20,749 nucleotides of DNA from Zopfochytrium polystomum (GCA_025765615.1 JAIVFJ010000593.1:1-20749); one strand, 5' to 3'; shown: positions 9,501-18,700, numbered from the stretch's first letter. Translations and numbers: made by a program. Notes: a model not told the origin generated them from the sequence alone.

Positions 9501-10378
9501 TCACGCTTTCGGGACCAGCGCTGCTACAACGTCCTCCCAACTGTGCACGCGCGTCACGTTCTCGGGGAGAATCTCCCCCTCAGGCAGCTTGTTCCACATG
9601 TATGCCCTGCAAGCGAAGTGCGAGCCAGTACCATAATTAGGATTATAGCATACAGGGGAACAAACCAGATCCCCTTACCCCTCGTGGTCAAAAAGAAACA
9701 CGCGTATTCCGGCCGACCCACAGTCTTTGGCGTGAACCAACGCGTCATCGATGAGCACGGCGGCGCCAATCTCTTTGCAGACCTCGCTCTTTTTCCGCGC
9801 TTTGAGCCGCTTGGACTCTTCGGGCGTCAGGTGGTGGTTCGCAAAATGGATCTCGTCGAAAATGTTGGGGAAGTGGGTGTTGATGAAGGAGTGCGTTGCC
9901 TCGTGGACAAACTCTTGCCGGGATGTGACGACGATGAGGCTGTAGTGGCTTTTCAGTTTCTGAAGCCGCATGTTTTAGAGGTCGGGGCGTTCAAAATTGT
10001 GAGCGATAAATCTGAAAGCACCAGAATTTCTGGTTACCGTCAGTGCCTCGACCGCGCCGGGAACTGGCTGCATGCGGTTCTCGAAATGGTCAGAGTCGTA
10101 GAAGAGGCGGACTTTTTCGACGGCCTCGCTGGGGGTGCCGCCCCACACCTCGTGGTAGGCGTACGAGTTGAAGTCTCTGTTGGTCGCGAGTGAACTCAGG
10201 TCCTGTTTCTTTCTCGGGGCGGCCTCGCATCCTGACCAATCCACACGGCCGGAGCAGCAACTCACTTGAGGGTCAGCTTTGTCGCGAACCGCTCGTTGTG
10301 GAAGTTAACGAGCGCTTCGTGGGTGCCGCACAGCACCTCGTCCATGTCGACCGCGATCACTGGGCGGGCCGCTGCCAT
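9501..10378 (-). CDS. HAD-superfamily NT5C-like phosphatase
   Basis: HAD-type hydrolase resembling the 5'(3')-deoxyribonucleotidase (NT5C) family found as single-domain proteins in fungi and protists. These remove phosphate through an aspartyl-phosphate intermediate. Exons on the minus strand: 10378-10266, 10176-10038, 9959-9679, 9606-9501; 212 residues. Motif I is [16 protein letters not shown], with the nucleophile and acid/base Asp of DxD. Motif II is [10 protein letters not shown]. Motif III Lys is in the KARKKSE region. Motif IV is [10 protein letters not shown]. The cap segment includes [13 protein letters not shown]. All four exons join in phase: phase 2 after exon 1, phase 0 after exon 2 and phase 2 after exon 3. 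Introns are 72-89 nt. The true substrate cannot be told from the sequence. The start is the ATG nearest the core; the frame is open further upstream. Divergent partner: the NEPRO-like gene. Confidence 0.88.
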
Positions 10379-10455
10379 TCCTGGTTTACCTTGTCTCGCT
10401 TTCTTTCTTTTTTGCGGTTGTCCAAGCCAGCTCCTTTCCACATCCAACCTCGCCC
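10379..10455. promoter_or_regulatory. Bidirectional promoter region, 77 bp
   Basis: The start codons of the HAD gene (-) and the NEPRO-like gene (+) are only 77 bp apart and point away from each other. The gap is rich in CT/AG with TTTCTTTCTTTTTTGC near 10400. Both genes must share this stretch as promoter, or their promoters must lie inside each other's 5' coding region. No TATA box is visible. Confidence 0.5.
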
Positions 10456-12410
10456 ATGCCCCAACCACCGGTTCGCGGTGCGACCGCGGCAGAGAAAGAC
10501 TCTGCAGCGATGAAACGAGCGTTAGAATCTACTCCGACTGCGCCATTCCATCTGACCCCATGGAATGATCGGGAGGCGCTTAGGACTCCCCTGCCGAAAA
10601 TGGAGATCGAAGCCCCGCCCCCGGTTGCCCGACGCCCGACCCCAGCGGAGAACTTGCAAACCCCCCTCACGCCCACCGACGACTTGCTAAACCCAAGTAA
10701 CCTTTTATCCACGGTGAACTACTATCGGCGTGCTTTCGGCTTGAGTCAGTATTGGGCCGAAAAGCCGTTGCTCGATAAGATGGTGTACAGAAACAAGAAC
10801 CAACATCGAGCGGCAACATACTTTCGAAAGATCGTCATGGTAGGTGCTGCAGCACACGATCTCGCTCCGGCGGGGCGGATCTGCAAAGCACTGAGCGCTG
10901 AGTGACGTTAGCGGCATTTTTGGAACTGTTCTATATAGGTGAAGCGACTACTTCTACGTCTTCAAGAACTCAACTTGCCCGCTGTTTTAGCGGAACTGCT
11001 CGGTCATATGAACGTGCCTTTCAAGTTCGTTTCTCACTTTCTTTGCGGTGTTGCACGATTTCCTTTTCTAATGCGCTTCTCCCATCGAAACAACGAAGAA
11101 AAATGCGAGCAGAGAGGCGCAAAGCGAACCCTGCTAGCCTTCCAACAAAATTTGCACTGTCGAAGAGCATGATGTGTGTTACAGGTGCTTTTGCTTTGTT
11201 GACAAAGGTAATGGTATCAATGCGCACTTAGCAAATGGATCACTAACAAACTGGCACTTGGTGTTTAGTTGGATTCGGCCTTGGTGGAAACATATGTGTA
11301 AGTCTTGGTTTTTACATCGCCACGGTGGGATGCCACAATGAATCCCAACTTTTTCTTTCCAGGTCATGCCGATCAACTGCGAGAGAAACATTCTTTATGA
11401 CTTTTTGTCTGACAATCATGGGCGCTTGCGCACGACTGCACCTTTTGGGGAAAAAGATGCTACTCCAACTTAGAGAGCTCTACTCCAAGATGCACCCGTT
11501 CCTTGCAGTATGTCCTGGCGCGCCGTTTCCTAATTCGGATTGCTTGCCGAGCGAACTTATCATGACAATGTTTGAAAGGTTTGTATGGGCGCCTCGGTCA
11601 CTTTTTCGCCCTTACACTTTGCACATAGCAAGCTTGAAGGTGAGACGATTTCCCTCGATGACTTGGTGAAGGACGGCGCAATGGACTTTTCGGTAAACTT
11701 TGATGACGACGACAGCGATGACTCCGACGAGGATGGCGCGGGCAATGGTGCAAAGGGTATTCAGCCACCTCAAACAACGCAAGAGGACTTTTCACTTTCT
11801 GATTCATTCTGGAGTGTCGCTGGCACAGCCAAAGAAGACGAAGGCACGAATGGTGAACCAGTACGTGTTATAGTACGAGTTCATGCACCTACTTACGAAT
11901 GACACTTGCCTTCCTTAGCTTTCCTCGCTGAAGAGGAAGAGGCCTTTAGTGAGCGAAGATACTTCTAGCACGCAAAGCCAGGAAAGATCGCATGATAATG
12001 AGAAGGCACCGGGCGTGAAAGGTGCCAAGAAGGCTTTAAGTGAGACCGCAAACTCGGCCCCGACAAGGCGTACCACTGCCCAAGACACTGCAGGCAGGCA
12101 GGAACGAAGCTCTTTGGTGAAGAAACCTGTTGTGGCGGCCAAACCAAAGAGTACCGGCATTAAGGGAGATGAGATGGACGATATCTTTGGGTTGATTGAA
12201 CCAAAAGGAAAGCTTCCTATGGCGAAGCCCGTGCCACCAGCATCGAAGGCTGTTGTGACGGCCAAGCCAAAGCAGACCGGCGTTAAGGGAGACGAGATGG
12301 ACGATATCTTTGGGGCCATTGAACCAAAGGGAAAGCTTCCAAAGTCTAAGTCTGTGCCCCCAGCATCAAAGAAGACAGGGCGGCCAATAGCCAAGACAAA
12401 ACCAAAATAG
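10456..12410 (+). CDS. NEPRO-like nucleolar protein (putative RNase MRP-associated)
   Basis: Probably related to nucleolus and neural progenitor protein (NEPRO N-terminal domain), a nucleolar family tied to RNase MRP/pre-rRNA processing. Exons: 10456-10839, 10939-11047, 11185-11207, 11269-11297, 11363-11507, 11579-11860, 11919-12410; about 487 residues. The key segment is DKMVYRNKNQHRAATYFRKI followed across intron 1 by VKRLLLRLQELNLP, the Y-K-N-Q-H-R and helix pattern expected for this domain. A second helical part contains ALVETYVSCRSTARETFF and ARLHLLGKKMLLQLRELY. Then come an acidic run DDDDSDDSDEDG, a basic KRKRP and two 41-residue repeats each carrying GDEMDDIFG. Exons 3 (23 nt) and 4 (29 nt) are microexons; the exon 2 donor (GTGTTG) is the weakest junction. 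Family assignment is by motif memory only. Confidence 0.68.
12129..12374 (+). repeat. Coding tandem duplication, 2 x 123 nt
   Basis: The last exon of the NEPRO-like gene contains two adjacent 123-nt units, about 12129-12251 and 12252-12374, that encode 41-residue repeats. Each has KPK, a T-G-I/V-KGDEMDDIFG core, IEPKGKLP and a VPPASK end. Differences between the units are scattered, many at third codon positions, so the duplication is not very recent. Confidence 0.9.
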
Positions 12411-12610
12411 AGTTTTGGTGGTTGTCTTGTTAAGTAGAGGAGCCGGAGACTGTTGGGCCATTGGTTGCACTGAAAGCGCTCTTCAAACTCACAAAGATGG
12501 TGCGTACTCGGATGGTAGAAACGAACCACGTCCCTCGCCAAAAGGTGCCGCCCAAAAGACTCGTCGCTGCCGCATCAATAGGGGCTGTGCGAGTACGCGC
12601 TGATGATAAT

Positions 12611-12617
12611 GTGTGTG

Positions 12618-12650
<33 letters not shown>
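12611..12650. repeat. (GT)n microsatellite upstream of Rho copy B
   Basis: Fifteen perfect GT units (12621-12650) follow a short interrupted GT run. The sense strand of copy B reads GT. The tract lies about 270-310 bp before its start codon. Confidence 0.95.
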
Positions 12651-12651
<1 letters not shown>

Positions 12652-12780
12652 TGGGTGGCACTTTTCCCATTCCTTGTTTGCTGTGGCTTTCTCGTGTATC
12701 CGCGGGTCCGCCTCGAGCCAAGGTCGCTTTTTCCTCTTTTCGTTTCGATGCGCAATTTGGCGATCTTTCTTTTCGCAAAC

Positions 12781-12786
12781 TATAAA
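12781..12786 (+). promoter_or_regulatory. TATA box candidate of Rho copy B
   Basis: The hexamer TATAAA lies in the context CAAACTATAAAGCCGGG, 135 bp upstream of the copy B ATG. Its GC-rich 3' flank is typical of TATA elements. This is a consensus match only. Confidence 0.4.
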
Positions 12787-12920
12787 GCCGGGCCAGAGCG
12801 AACTGACTGACTCCAAACGGTTTCACCTGCAGCCCACACAAACCTCACTTTCAAAGCCCGCAAAGAAAGCATCACACCCGAATCCTCCTTCCTTCTTTCC
12901 CGCAATCATCTGCAACGAAG

Positions 12921-14013
12921 ATGCTCGGAACGCCAGACACAAAGGACATCAGGCGCAAGCTTGTCATCGTTGGAGACGGGGCGTGCGGAAAGACTTGCCT
13001 TCTCTTTGTGTTCACGAGCCAAAAGTTTCCTGAGGCAAGTGTGCCAGCGCAAACTTTGCGCTGCCCGACGTCAATCAGGCCGCGTGCGCTCCGATCGTGT
13101 CCATAATTCAATCCATCAATCTCCCGCCATTCATCGTCTCGTGCGCTTTCGCGTCCTGTTGGTGAAGGATCTTCGCGGGGCGCTGTGTGGACGTGGGAAG
13201 GCGCAAGTGCAACCTTTTTTGCATACAATCCCTAACTTTGCCCTCCCCACCCTCAAAAACCTTCGTCATCCCTGTGCCCAGAAATACGTACCAACGGTTT
13301 TCGAGGTAAAAACAGCTACTCACCAGAATGGCGCGTTATTTGCTGATCTTGCCGCACGCTGCACAAAATCGACACAGACGTACGTCGCCGACGTCCACCT
13401 CGATGGCAAGCGCGTCGAGCTTGCTTTGTGGGACACCGCGGGGCAGGAGGACTACGACCGGCTTCGACCGCTGTCGTACAACGATTCCAACGTGATTCTG
13501 ATCTGCTTCTCCATTGACTCTCTGGACTCTTTGGAGAATGTTTCGGAAAAGGTGAATTTTTTTTTAGTCCCCACTGGGGTTTCGCATTTCAACAACAACT
13601 TTGACCACTTTGTTGCAGTGGTATGTGGAGGTGGTACACTACTGCCCCGGCCGACCAGTCCTCCTCGTCGGTTGCAAGAAGGACCTCCGAAGTGATCCCC
13701 GCGTCAACGAAGACCTCCGACGGATTGGCCAGGCACCCGTGTCCTTCCAACACGTGTGCACGCGAAAATCACCTCTTCCAAAGACATTTTGCGTTGAAAC
13801 ATATTATTTTGCTTTCCCTCCTTGTTTGGCACACAGGGCCAAGCAGTGGCAGCGCGGATCGGCGCGTACAAGTACGTCGAATGCAGCGCGAAAACGGGCG
13901 AGGGAGTGATGGACGTGTTTGAGTACGCCACGCGGGCAACGATGCCCAAGAAGGGGTGGTCTGGAATTCGGCCTGATGGGAAGAAAAATGGGCCGAAATG
14001 CTCCTTTCTTTAA
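12921..14013 (+). CDS. Rho-family small GTPase, copy B (CAAX CSFL)
   Basis: Rho1/RhoA-type GTPase and the closest partner of copy A. Exons: 12921-13034, 13282-13305, 13378-13551, 13619-13753, 13837-14013; 207 residues, the same exon lengths as copy A. Motifs: GDGACGKT P-loop, Switch [29 protein letters not shown], the Rho insert around [25 protein letters not shown], a basic tail with GKKNGPK and terminal CSFL, predicted to be geranylgeranylated. Intron 1 (13035-13281) starts GCAAGT after GAG, so it is a GC-AG intron like that of copy A. The other introns are GT-AG. Tyr34 is kept, while the first codon of exon 3 gives Thr in place of Asn41. Copy C follows in the same direction 1.86 kb downstream. 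Confidence 0.97.
13282..13305 (+). other. 24-nt Switch I microexon of Rho copy B
   Basis: This exon encodes KYVPTVFE between the acceptor CTGTGCCCAG and the donor GTAAAA. It is flanked by introns of 247 nt and 72 nt. It occupies the same place and phase as in copies A and C. Confidence 0.94.
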
Positions 14014-14894
14014 TTCATCGAGTGAGCCGGGTCGATTCGTTTGTTGTTTTTTTTATCCATCGCGCTGCGTTTGAAGATCAGCTGTTCTTTATTGCAGTTG
14101 TCTATATGGACGAAGTGAGGCAGGGCATTGGTGGTTTGACAAATGCTCCTTGTCTGATGGTACTGCCTGTTTCTATCATGGTTGATTGCTCCTATCAGGC
14201 AATCTGAATTAAACTTGGTTCTCAAGAACGCCAAATGCATCTTTGTTCCTCAGAGCAGATTGATGAAATTGCTTCGTGTCGCTACTTTTGCATTGCCCTT
14301 CCCGAGTGCAGCCGGTGCATGGCGCGTCCTAATGCGACACCGCTCTTTCCGACTGGAATGTTTTGAACATTTTATTATGTTCTGTGGATTTGCGGCAAAT
14401 GGATTTTGGAACACATGGAGGGACAAATGTGGATAACATTGTTTCGCCCTATCGCAAAAGCCCAGTGCAGTCCGATCCACGGGTTGGCTTCTTCAAGTGC
14501 CAAACCGAGCGTTGACTCGCGCTGATCGTAACTGACGCGGAAAAAAAAGTTGGGGATCTCTCGCTCCTAGCTTCCTAATAGCCAAGAGCACGACCTCCAA
14601 CGTTGTGCGAAAAGGTCACCTTCCACGACCCCAACAACGGTCTCGCCTATCGATTCGAGGGTGGAGGCTGGCTTTCATGATTGATCAGGAGAAAAGAAAG
14701 CACGCCGCAAGAGAGCGAGGATGTGTGATAAAAAGGCTCGCCATGGTGACAAACGCTGGAGATGGGCAAGGCCACGATCAGTCAAAGCAGGAATAGCAAA
14801 GACAGGAACGCTATTTTTGTTTGTGGTTAACTGTAAAAAAACACAAACACGAGGTCGCGAATTATTCGATAGCAAGAAAATATTAACTTGTGTT
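14014..14894. other. Intergenic region after Rho copy B
   Basis: No gene is supported. The stretch contains the copy B 3' flank and AT-rich sequence. Short open frames are present on both strands, but none shows a motif, a signal peptide or convincing splice sites. Confidence 0.4.
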
Positions 14895-15164
14895 TCAAGG
14901 AATAAACAGACGAAACATGGCTTCCAAAGGGCAACAACAGATGCGAGGTGGCGGCGGGGGTGACCTGTTCTTGTGTGCATTAGGCGGAGGAGGTGGCGAT
15001 GTCGCTTTTGTCTGTGGGGACGTTGAATACGTAGGATGCCGGCACGGGGAGAGGGGCAAACTCACGATTGCTGTCACCGCCGTCTTCCAGTCGTTCTGCA
15101 CAGCGGAGGAGACGAGCAGCAGCAGCGCCGTCAAGGCGCTTGCGATCGCCCGTCCAAACAGCAT
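14895..15164 (-). CDS. Possible small secreted Pro-rich protein
   Basis: A two-exon reading on the minus strand: 15164-15066 and 15011-14895, joined in phase 0 over a 54-nt intron with a good donor (GTGAGT) and acceptor (CCCCACAG). The predicted 71-residue product starts MLFGRAIASALTALLLLVSS, which looks like a signal peptide with a short charged N-region and a hydrophobic core. The second exon has two Pro5 runs and a CCC triplet. The opposite strand is Gly-rich by complementarity, so one of the two strands is a shadow. No family is recognised. Support is limited to the signal-like start and the matching splice sites. Confidence 0.28.
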   Translation of the reverse strand: MLFGRAIASALTALLLLVSSAVQNDWKTAVTAIVSLPLSPCRHPTYSTSPQTKATSPPPPPNAHKNRSPPPPPRICCCPLEAMFRLFIP

Positions 15165-15870
15165 GCCATGGTGAGCTGCGGTTCTCGGGCCAACGCATCA
15201 GAGCAGCCTTGTTACTGTGTGTGTGTGTGTGTGAGGGTGTGTGTGTATATACATTGTAGTCAATGCAGGGGCCCAGAAAAGTTCATTGGCTGGTGTGAAA
15301 TGCAATGTCAGAGTAAATAGTAGATTCTCAAAGGTAACCTTGCTGAAAGGCAAAAATGGTGGGTCCATAAACCTTGTCAGTGATCTGCCCTTTTGTAACG
15401 CTTGGACAAGACAAAATACATTATTCAGTTGGAAATTATGATGATATGCTGTTTCATGCATTGTGGTATTCTGGGTGCATTCATGCCCCGACGGATTGAG
15501 GGTTCAAATAGAGGGAAGTGAATTGAGCAACCCACAAAAAACTTTTGTTGATCCTCCAGAGAAACGTGCCGATTGTCACACAACGATGGACCGTCCCAGC
15601 AGGGACTGAGTCACCCCTCGGATCCAGCCTCGGATCAACCGAAAATGCGTGGTGTGCGTTTGGTGGTCGTTGTGTGGGTTGGCGCGTGGGCGTGCCCTGT
15701 GTGGGTTTTCTCCGCAGCCACTCCCCGACAGAGCGGCCTCCACCACCACGAAACTCTTTCGTCGAATCCACTTTGCTCACTCGTCCAGAGAGCCACTTCG
15801 CATTCAGTGTGGGCAGCGTGCTCCACGCTCCTCCGGGCCCAACGTAAGCGCGGCCAGCACACTACCCCCA
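15165..15870 (+). promoter_or_regulatory. Rho copy C upstream region
   Basis: No gene is supported here. A GT microsatellite lies at 15216-15248, and the 200 bp before copy C are C/T-rich. The copy C frame stays open for about 220 bp upstream of the chosen ATG, but that extension has no Rho character and is probably 5' UTR. Confidence 0.4.
15216..15248. repeat. (GT)n microsatellite upstream of Rho copy C
   Basis: A GT tract with one GAGG interruption, running into TATATAC. The sense strand of copy C reads GT, as for copies A and B, but the tract is farther away, about 620 bp before the start codon. Confidence 0.92.
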
Positions 15871-16969
15871 ATGTCAGGCTTGAGGAGGAAGCTTGTCGTC
15901 GTCGGCGACGGCGCCTGCGGAAAAACGTGCCTCTTGGTCGTGTTCGCCAGGAACGAGTTTCCCCAGGTGAGTGAGCGACCACGTTTCCGCGGTCTTTTTT
16001 GTTGCTGCCGTCTGGCCCAGACACCCCCCTCGTTCGCCGCGCCCAGCGCCATGCGTTTTCCACCACTCTATCCATCCAGTCGAGTTTCGTTTGGTGGTGA
16101 GGGGCTTCCAGATCAGTAGCAGAGCCAGATCGCTTGGGCGATGCTGCAAGTGTGGCAGAGGTTCACCGAGGAAGATTCAATTTGACAGTTTTCTCGCGTC
16201 ACTCACAAAACTACGCCACCTTACCCAATTCTTTCTCAGGACTACGTCCCCACAGTCTTTGACGTAAGCTACCAACGCATTGCCTCTTGGAGTCTTCGCC
16301 ATCTCCTGTTTAATGACAAAACCCGACGAACAGACTCACGTCGTAGACGTCAACGTGGAAGGCCAACGCGTCGAACTTGCGCTGTGGGACACTGCCGGGC
16401 AGGAGGATTTTGACCGACTCCGGCCCCTCTCATACGATGGCTCCCACGTAATCCTCATATGCTTTTCGGTCGACTCCCCGGACTCTTTGGAAAACGTTGA
16501 GGAAAAGGTGGAGGCGTGTGCTCGTCCGCTGAAGAAGTTGGATGAAGCCTAATTTTTTTTTTTTCCAATTTACGTAGTGGATCGGGGAGGTTCGCCATTA
16601 CTGCCCGCGCCGCCCGGTCATCCTCGTAGGCTGCAAGAAGGACTTCCGCCATGACGCGCAAGTCATTGAGGGGCTTCGGCGGTCTGGGAAATCACCAGTC
16701 ACCTTTGAGCAGGTGAGCCCGCGACACAGACCCACCCCTCGCTCTCTCTCTCTCTCTTCGAAAAGTTTGTCCCAGTCTGATACCTCTTCGACCAGGGACA
16801 AGCGGTCGCAGCGAAGATCGGTGCTCATAGATACCTCGAGTGCAGTGCGAGAACAAGGGAGGGTGTGCTCGAATTGTTTGAGCACGCCACCCGGGCCGCC
16901 TTGACTTCGACAGCCTCACCCAAATATGGCGGGCAGGAGACCGACGGCTGCCGCTGTTCCATGCTTTGA
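15871..16969 (+). CDS. Rho-family small GTPase, copy C (CAAX CSML)
   Basis: The most divergent of the three Rho paralogs. Exons: 15871-15966, 16240-16263, 16334-16507, 16578-16712, 16796-16969; 200 residues. Exons 2-4 have exactly the same lengths as in copies A and B. The first exon is six codons shorter and the last one codon shorter. Motifs: GDGACGKT, Switch [29 protein letters not shown], insert around [25 protein letters not shown]. Intron 1 here uses an ordinary GT donor (CAG then GTGAGT) where copies A and B use GC. The tail lacks the basic cluster and GPK of the other two and instead reads [10 protein letters not shown], giving an extra Cys two residues before the CAAX Cys, a possible second lipid site. 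Thr again replaces Asn41. Confidence 0.96.
16240..16263 (+). other. 24-nt Switch I microexon of Rho copy C
   Basis: This exon encodes DYVPTVFD between the acceptor TTTCTCAG and the donor GTAAGC. It is flanked by introns of 273 nt and 70 nt. Same phase and length as in copies A and B. Confidence 0.94.
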
Positions 16970-18529
16970 TTACCGCACAGCAAGGTGTCTTGGCCATTTT
17001 TTTCTGGAAAGTCCTATCCGTTCTTCAGGAGCTCCATGTATTATTTGTGTGAACTGTGGCCGTTAAATGTCGTTGGCGATTGTCACCTAGCGTTCAAATG
17101 CTGGGCACCCCGTTCAAAACAAGAAGAAGCTCAATATCAAATGTCCGCATGCCGATGCAAAACGCACTGGATGTTCAAAGAGTGAAGAATGCGATTGATA
17201 AAGGTGCAATAATGTGGAATGACTACGGGTGTCTCGACAACCGCAGTCTTGATAGAGTCAGTGGGGTTTCGTCTTGTGCCGCGCACCGAGGACCCAGTTC
17301 AGGAGAACACAGCCCGACGGTCCGACACAAGGGTTTGGGGAAAGTGAGTAAATACATATCTGGTTTTTTCTTCTCTCCCTTTTGTTTACTGTGACGCGTG
17401 GGAGACTGTGGGAGATTGTGGCTGTGCATCTCGCAGGATGCGACAACAACTGCGTCCAGGACGCCTGCGATACGAAGTGCGAGGAGCTTGCCGCCGAGGT
17501 CCAAAAAGCACTTGGCGGAAGACCTCACCACGCGTCTCTTGAACTGCAGGAATGGAATGTTTTTATTATTTTATGACTAACGAAACACAAACACCGTTGG
17601 CCAAAACGAACGGTTTACGGCGAATTCATTATGATTGGATTGAGAGCAATTGTGGAAGTACATGCAGATGAGAGCAGCGAGCGAGCGACACATTGTAGTG
17701 CGCTGGTCAAACTTCAGTGGAAAAACCGAAACAATATTGATACATGGTGCAGGAGTATCAGCGCCTCGCCTCGCCTCACCACAGCAGATGGCCCTGTGTT
17801 CAATGTTCAATGTTGACACAGGGAGTCCGTCCAGTCCGGTGAGCCAGTTGCTAAGCCACAACAGCCGAGAGCGAGAGGGAGACAGGCGGACTGGCACAGA
17901 GACAGACAGCCAGTCAGAGGGGCACCCGAACAGTGAACAGTGGCAATGCGGGATGTCTCCTGAAAAAAAAATAAACAAAAGAAAAAAAACAATAACGATC
18001 GCCATCGCGAGACGCCCAGTCCAAAGAAGAAGGGTAAGTCGGCGCTACGATTGGTGGAGGAAGCGATCGGGGGACGCGGGACAGGGTCGGACGTCGCTCG
18101 TGCGCGATGCCCGCGAGTATAGTTGGCGCCGGGCCGTTCAGCAGCAAAGCTGCAGCAGCGGCATTTCGGTTCAGCGTCGATCGGTCCCGTGCTTTGAGCG
18201 TATGATACCACGTCGGTTCAAAACGTGCAAGGAACGGTGACGTCGGAGACGGCGGAGGTTGATTGTGTGGGTGGACACTTCAGCTGCTGAGACCGCCAGC
18301 GGCTGGCCCCGATCGCGTCTGTTTCGGGGGAGGTGCGAGGTTGCCGCCTTCTGTGGCGCGGGTACGGGTGAGACCTCCATTCGCTTCGTCGCCATGCTCG
18401 GTCCATTTTCTGAATGTGAAGGAAGCCCTAATGCCAGTTGTACGAATTTGTGGCTCCCATCCCCTAATTGATATCCTTCACCTTTTGACATCGCTCGCTC
18501 ATACTACGATTTTTCGCAGGTTTCGCAAC
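16970..18529. other. Region without an assigned gene
   Basis: About 1.6 kb without a gene I can support. The best protein-like scraps, both plus strand, are 17440-17530 (CDNNCVQDACDTKCEELAAE, Cys-rich, after a CTCGCAG acceptor-like site) and 18004-18120 (ETPSPKKKGKSALRLVEEAI, starting in a Lys-rich A-tract at 17960-18000). Neither has a clear start or stop with matching splice sites. The open frames on the other strand are Arg/Pro-rich and look like shadows. Confidence 0.35.
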
Positions 18530-18700
18530 ATGCCGGGGTTGCTTGAGAATCTTGCAGTAGTCACGGTCGCCGTGTCTGCAACAGGGTGGTCGGCTGCTGC
18601 TTCGGCCATCGGGCGGCGGTCTCCATCGAAATGGGGTTTGGACCATGGGCAGTCGACATCGGGAAACCCCAACTCAGCTTCCGTTACAGATTTAGTTTAA
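18530..18700 (+). CDS. Open frame with signal-peptide-like start, possible first exon
   Basis: An ATG at 18530 opens MPGLLENLAVVTVAVSATGW followed by SAAASAIG, a hydrophobic core with small residues as in a signal peptide and its cleavage site. The frame closes at a TAG/TAA-type stop at 18698-18700. It lies about 200 bp upstream of the Cys-rich membrane-protein fragments on the same strand, so it could be their first exon. I could not find the splice junction that would join them, and the link is inference. Confidence 0.25.
   Translation: MPGLLENLAVVTVAVSATGWSAAASAIGRRSPSKWGLDHGQSTSGNPNSASVTDLV

Larger units (their letters stand above)
12411..12920 (+). promoter_or_regulatory. NEPRO 3' end and Rho copy B promoter region
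   Basis: This region holds the 3' flank of the NEPRO-like gene and the promoter of Rho copy B. It contains a GT microsatellite at 12611-12650, a TATAAA at 12781-12786 about 135 bp before the copy B ATG, and a C/T-rich leader at about 12870-12905. No other gene is seen. Confidence 0.5.

Noticed and set aside
10456..12410. PRP38-type splicing factor
   Set aside because: The YRNKNQHR segment first suggested it, but the typical PRP38 core is absent. The NEPRO-type helical pattern is a closer match.
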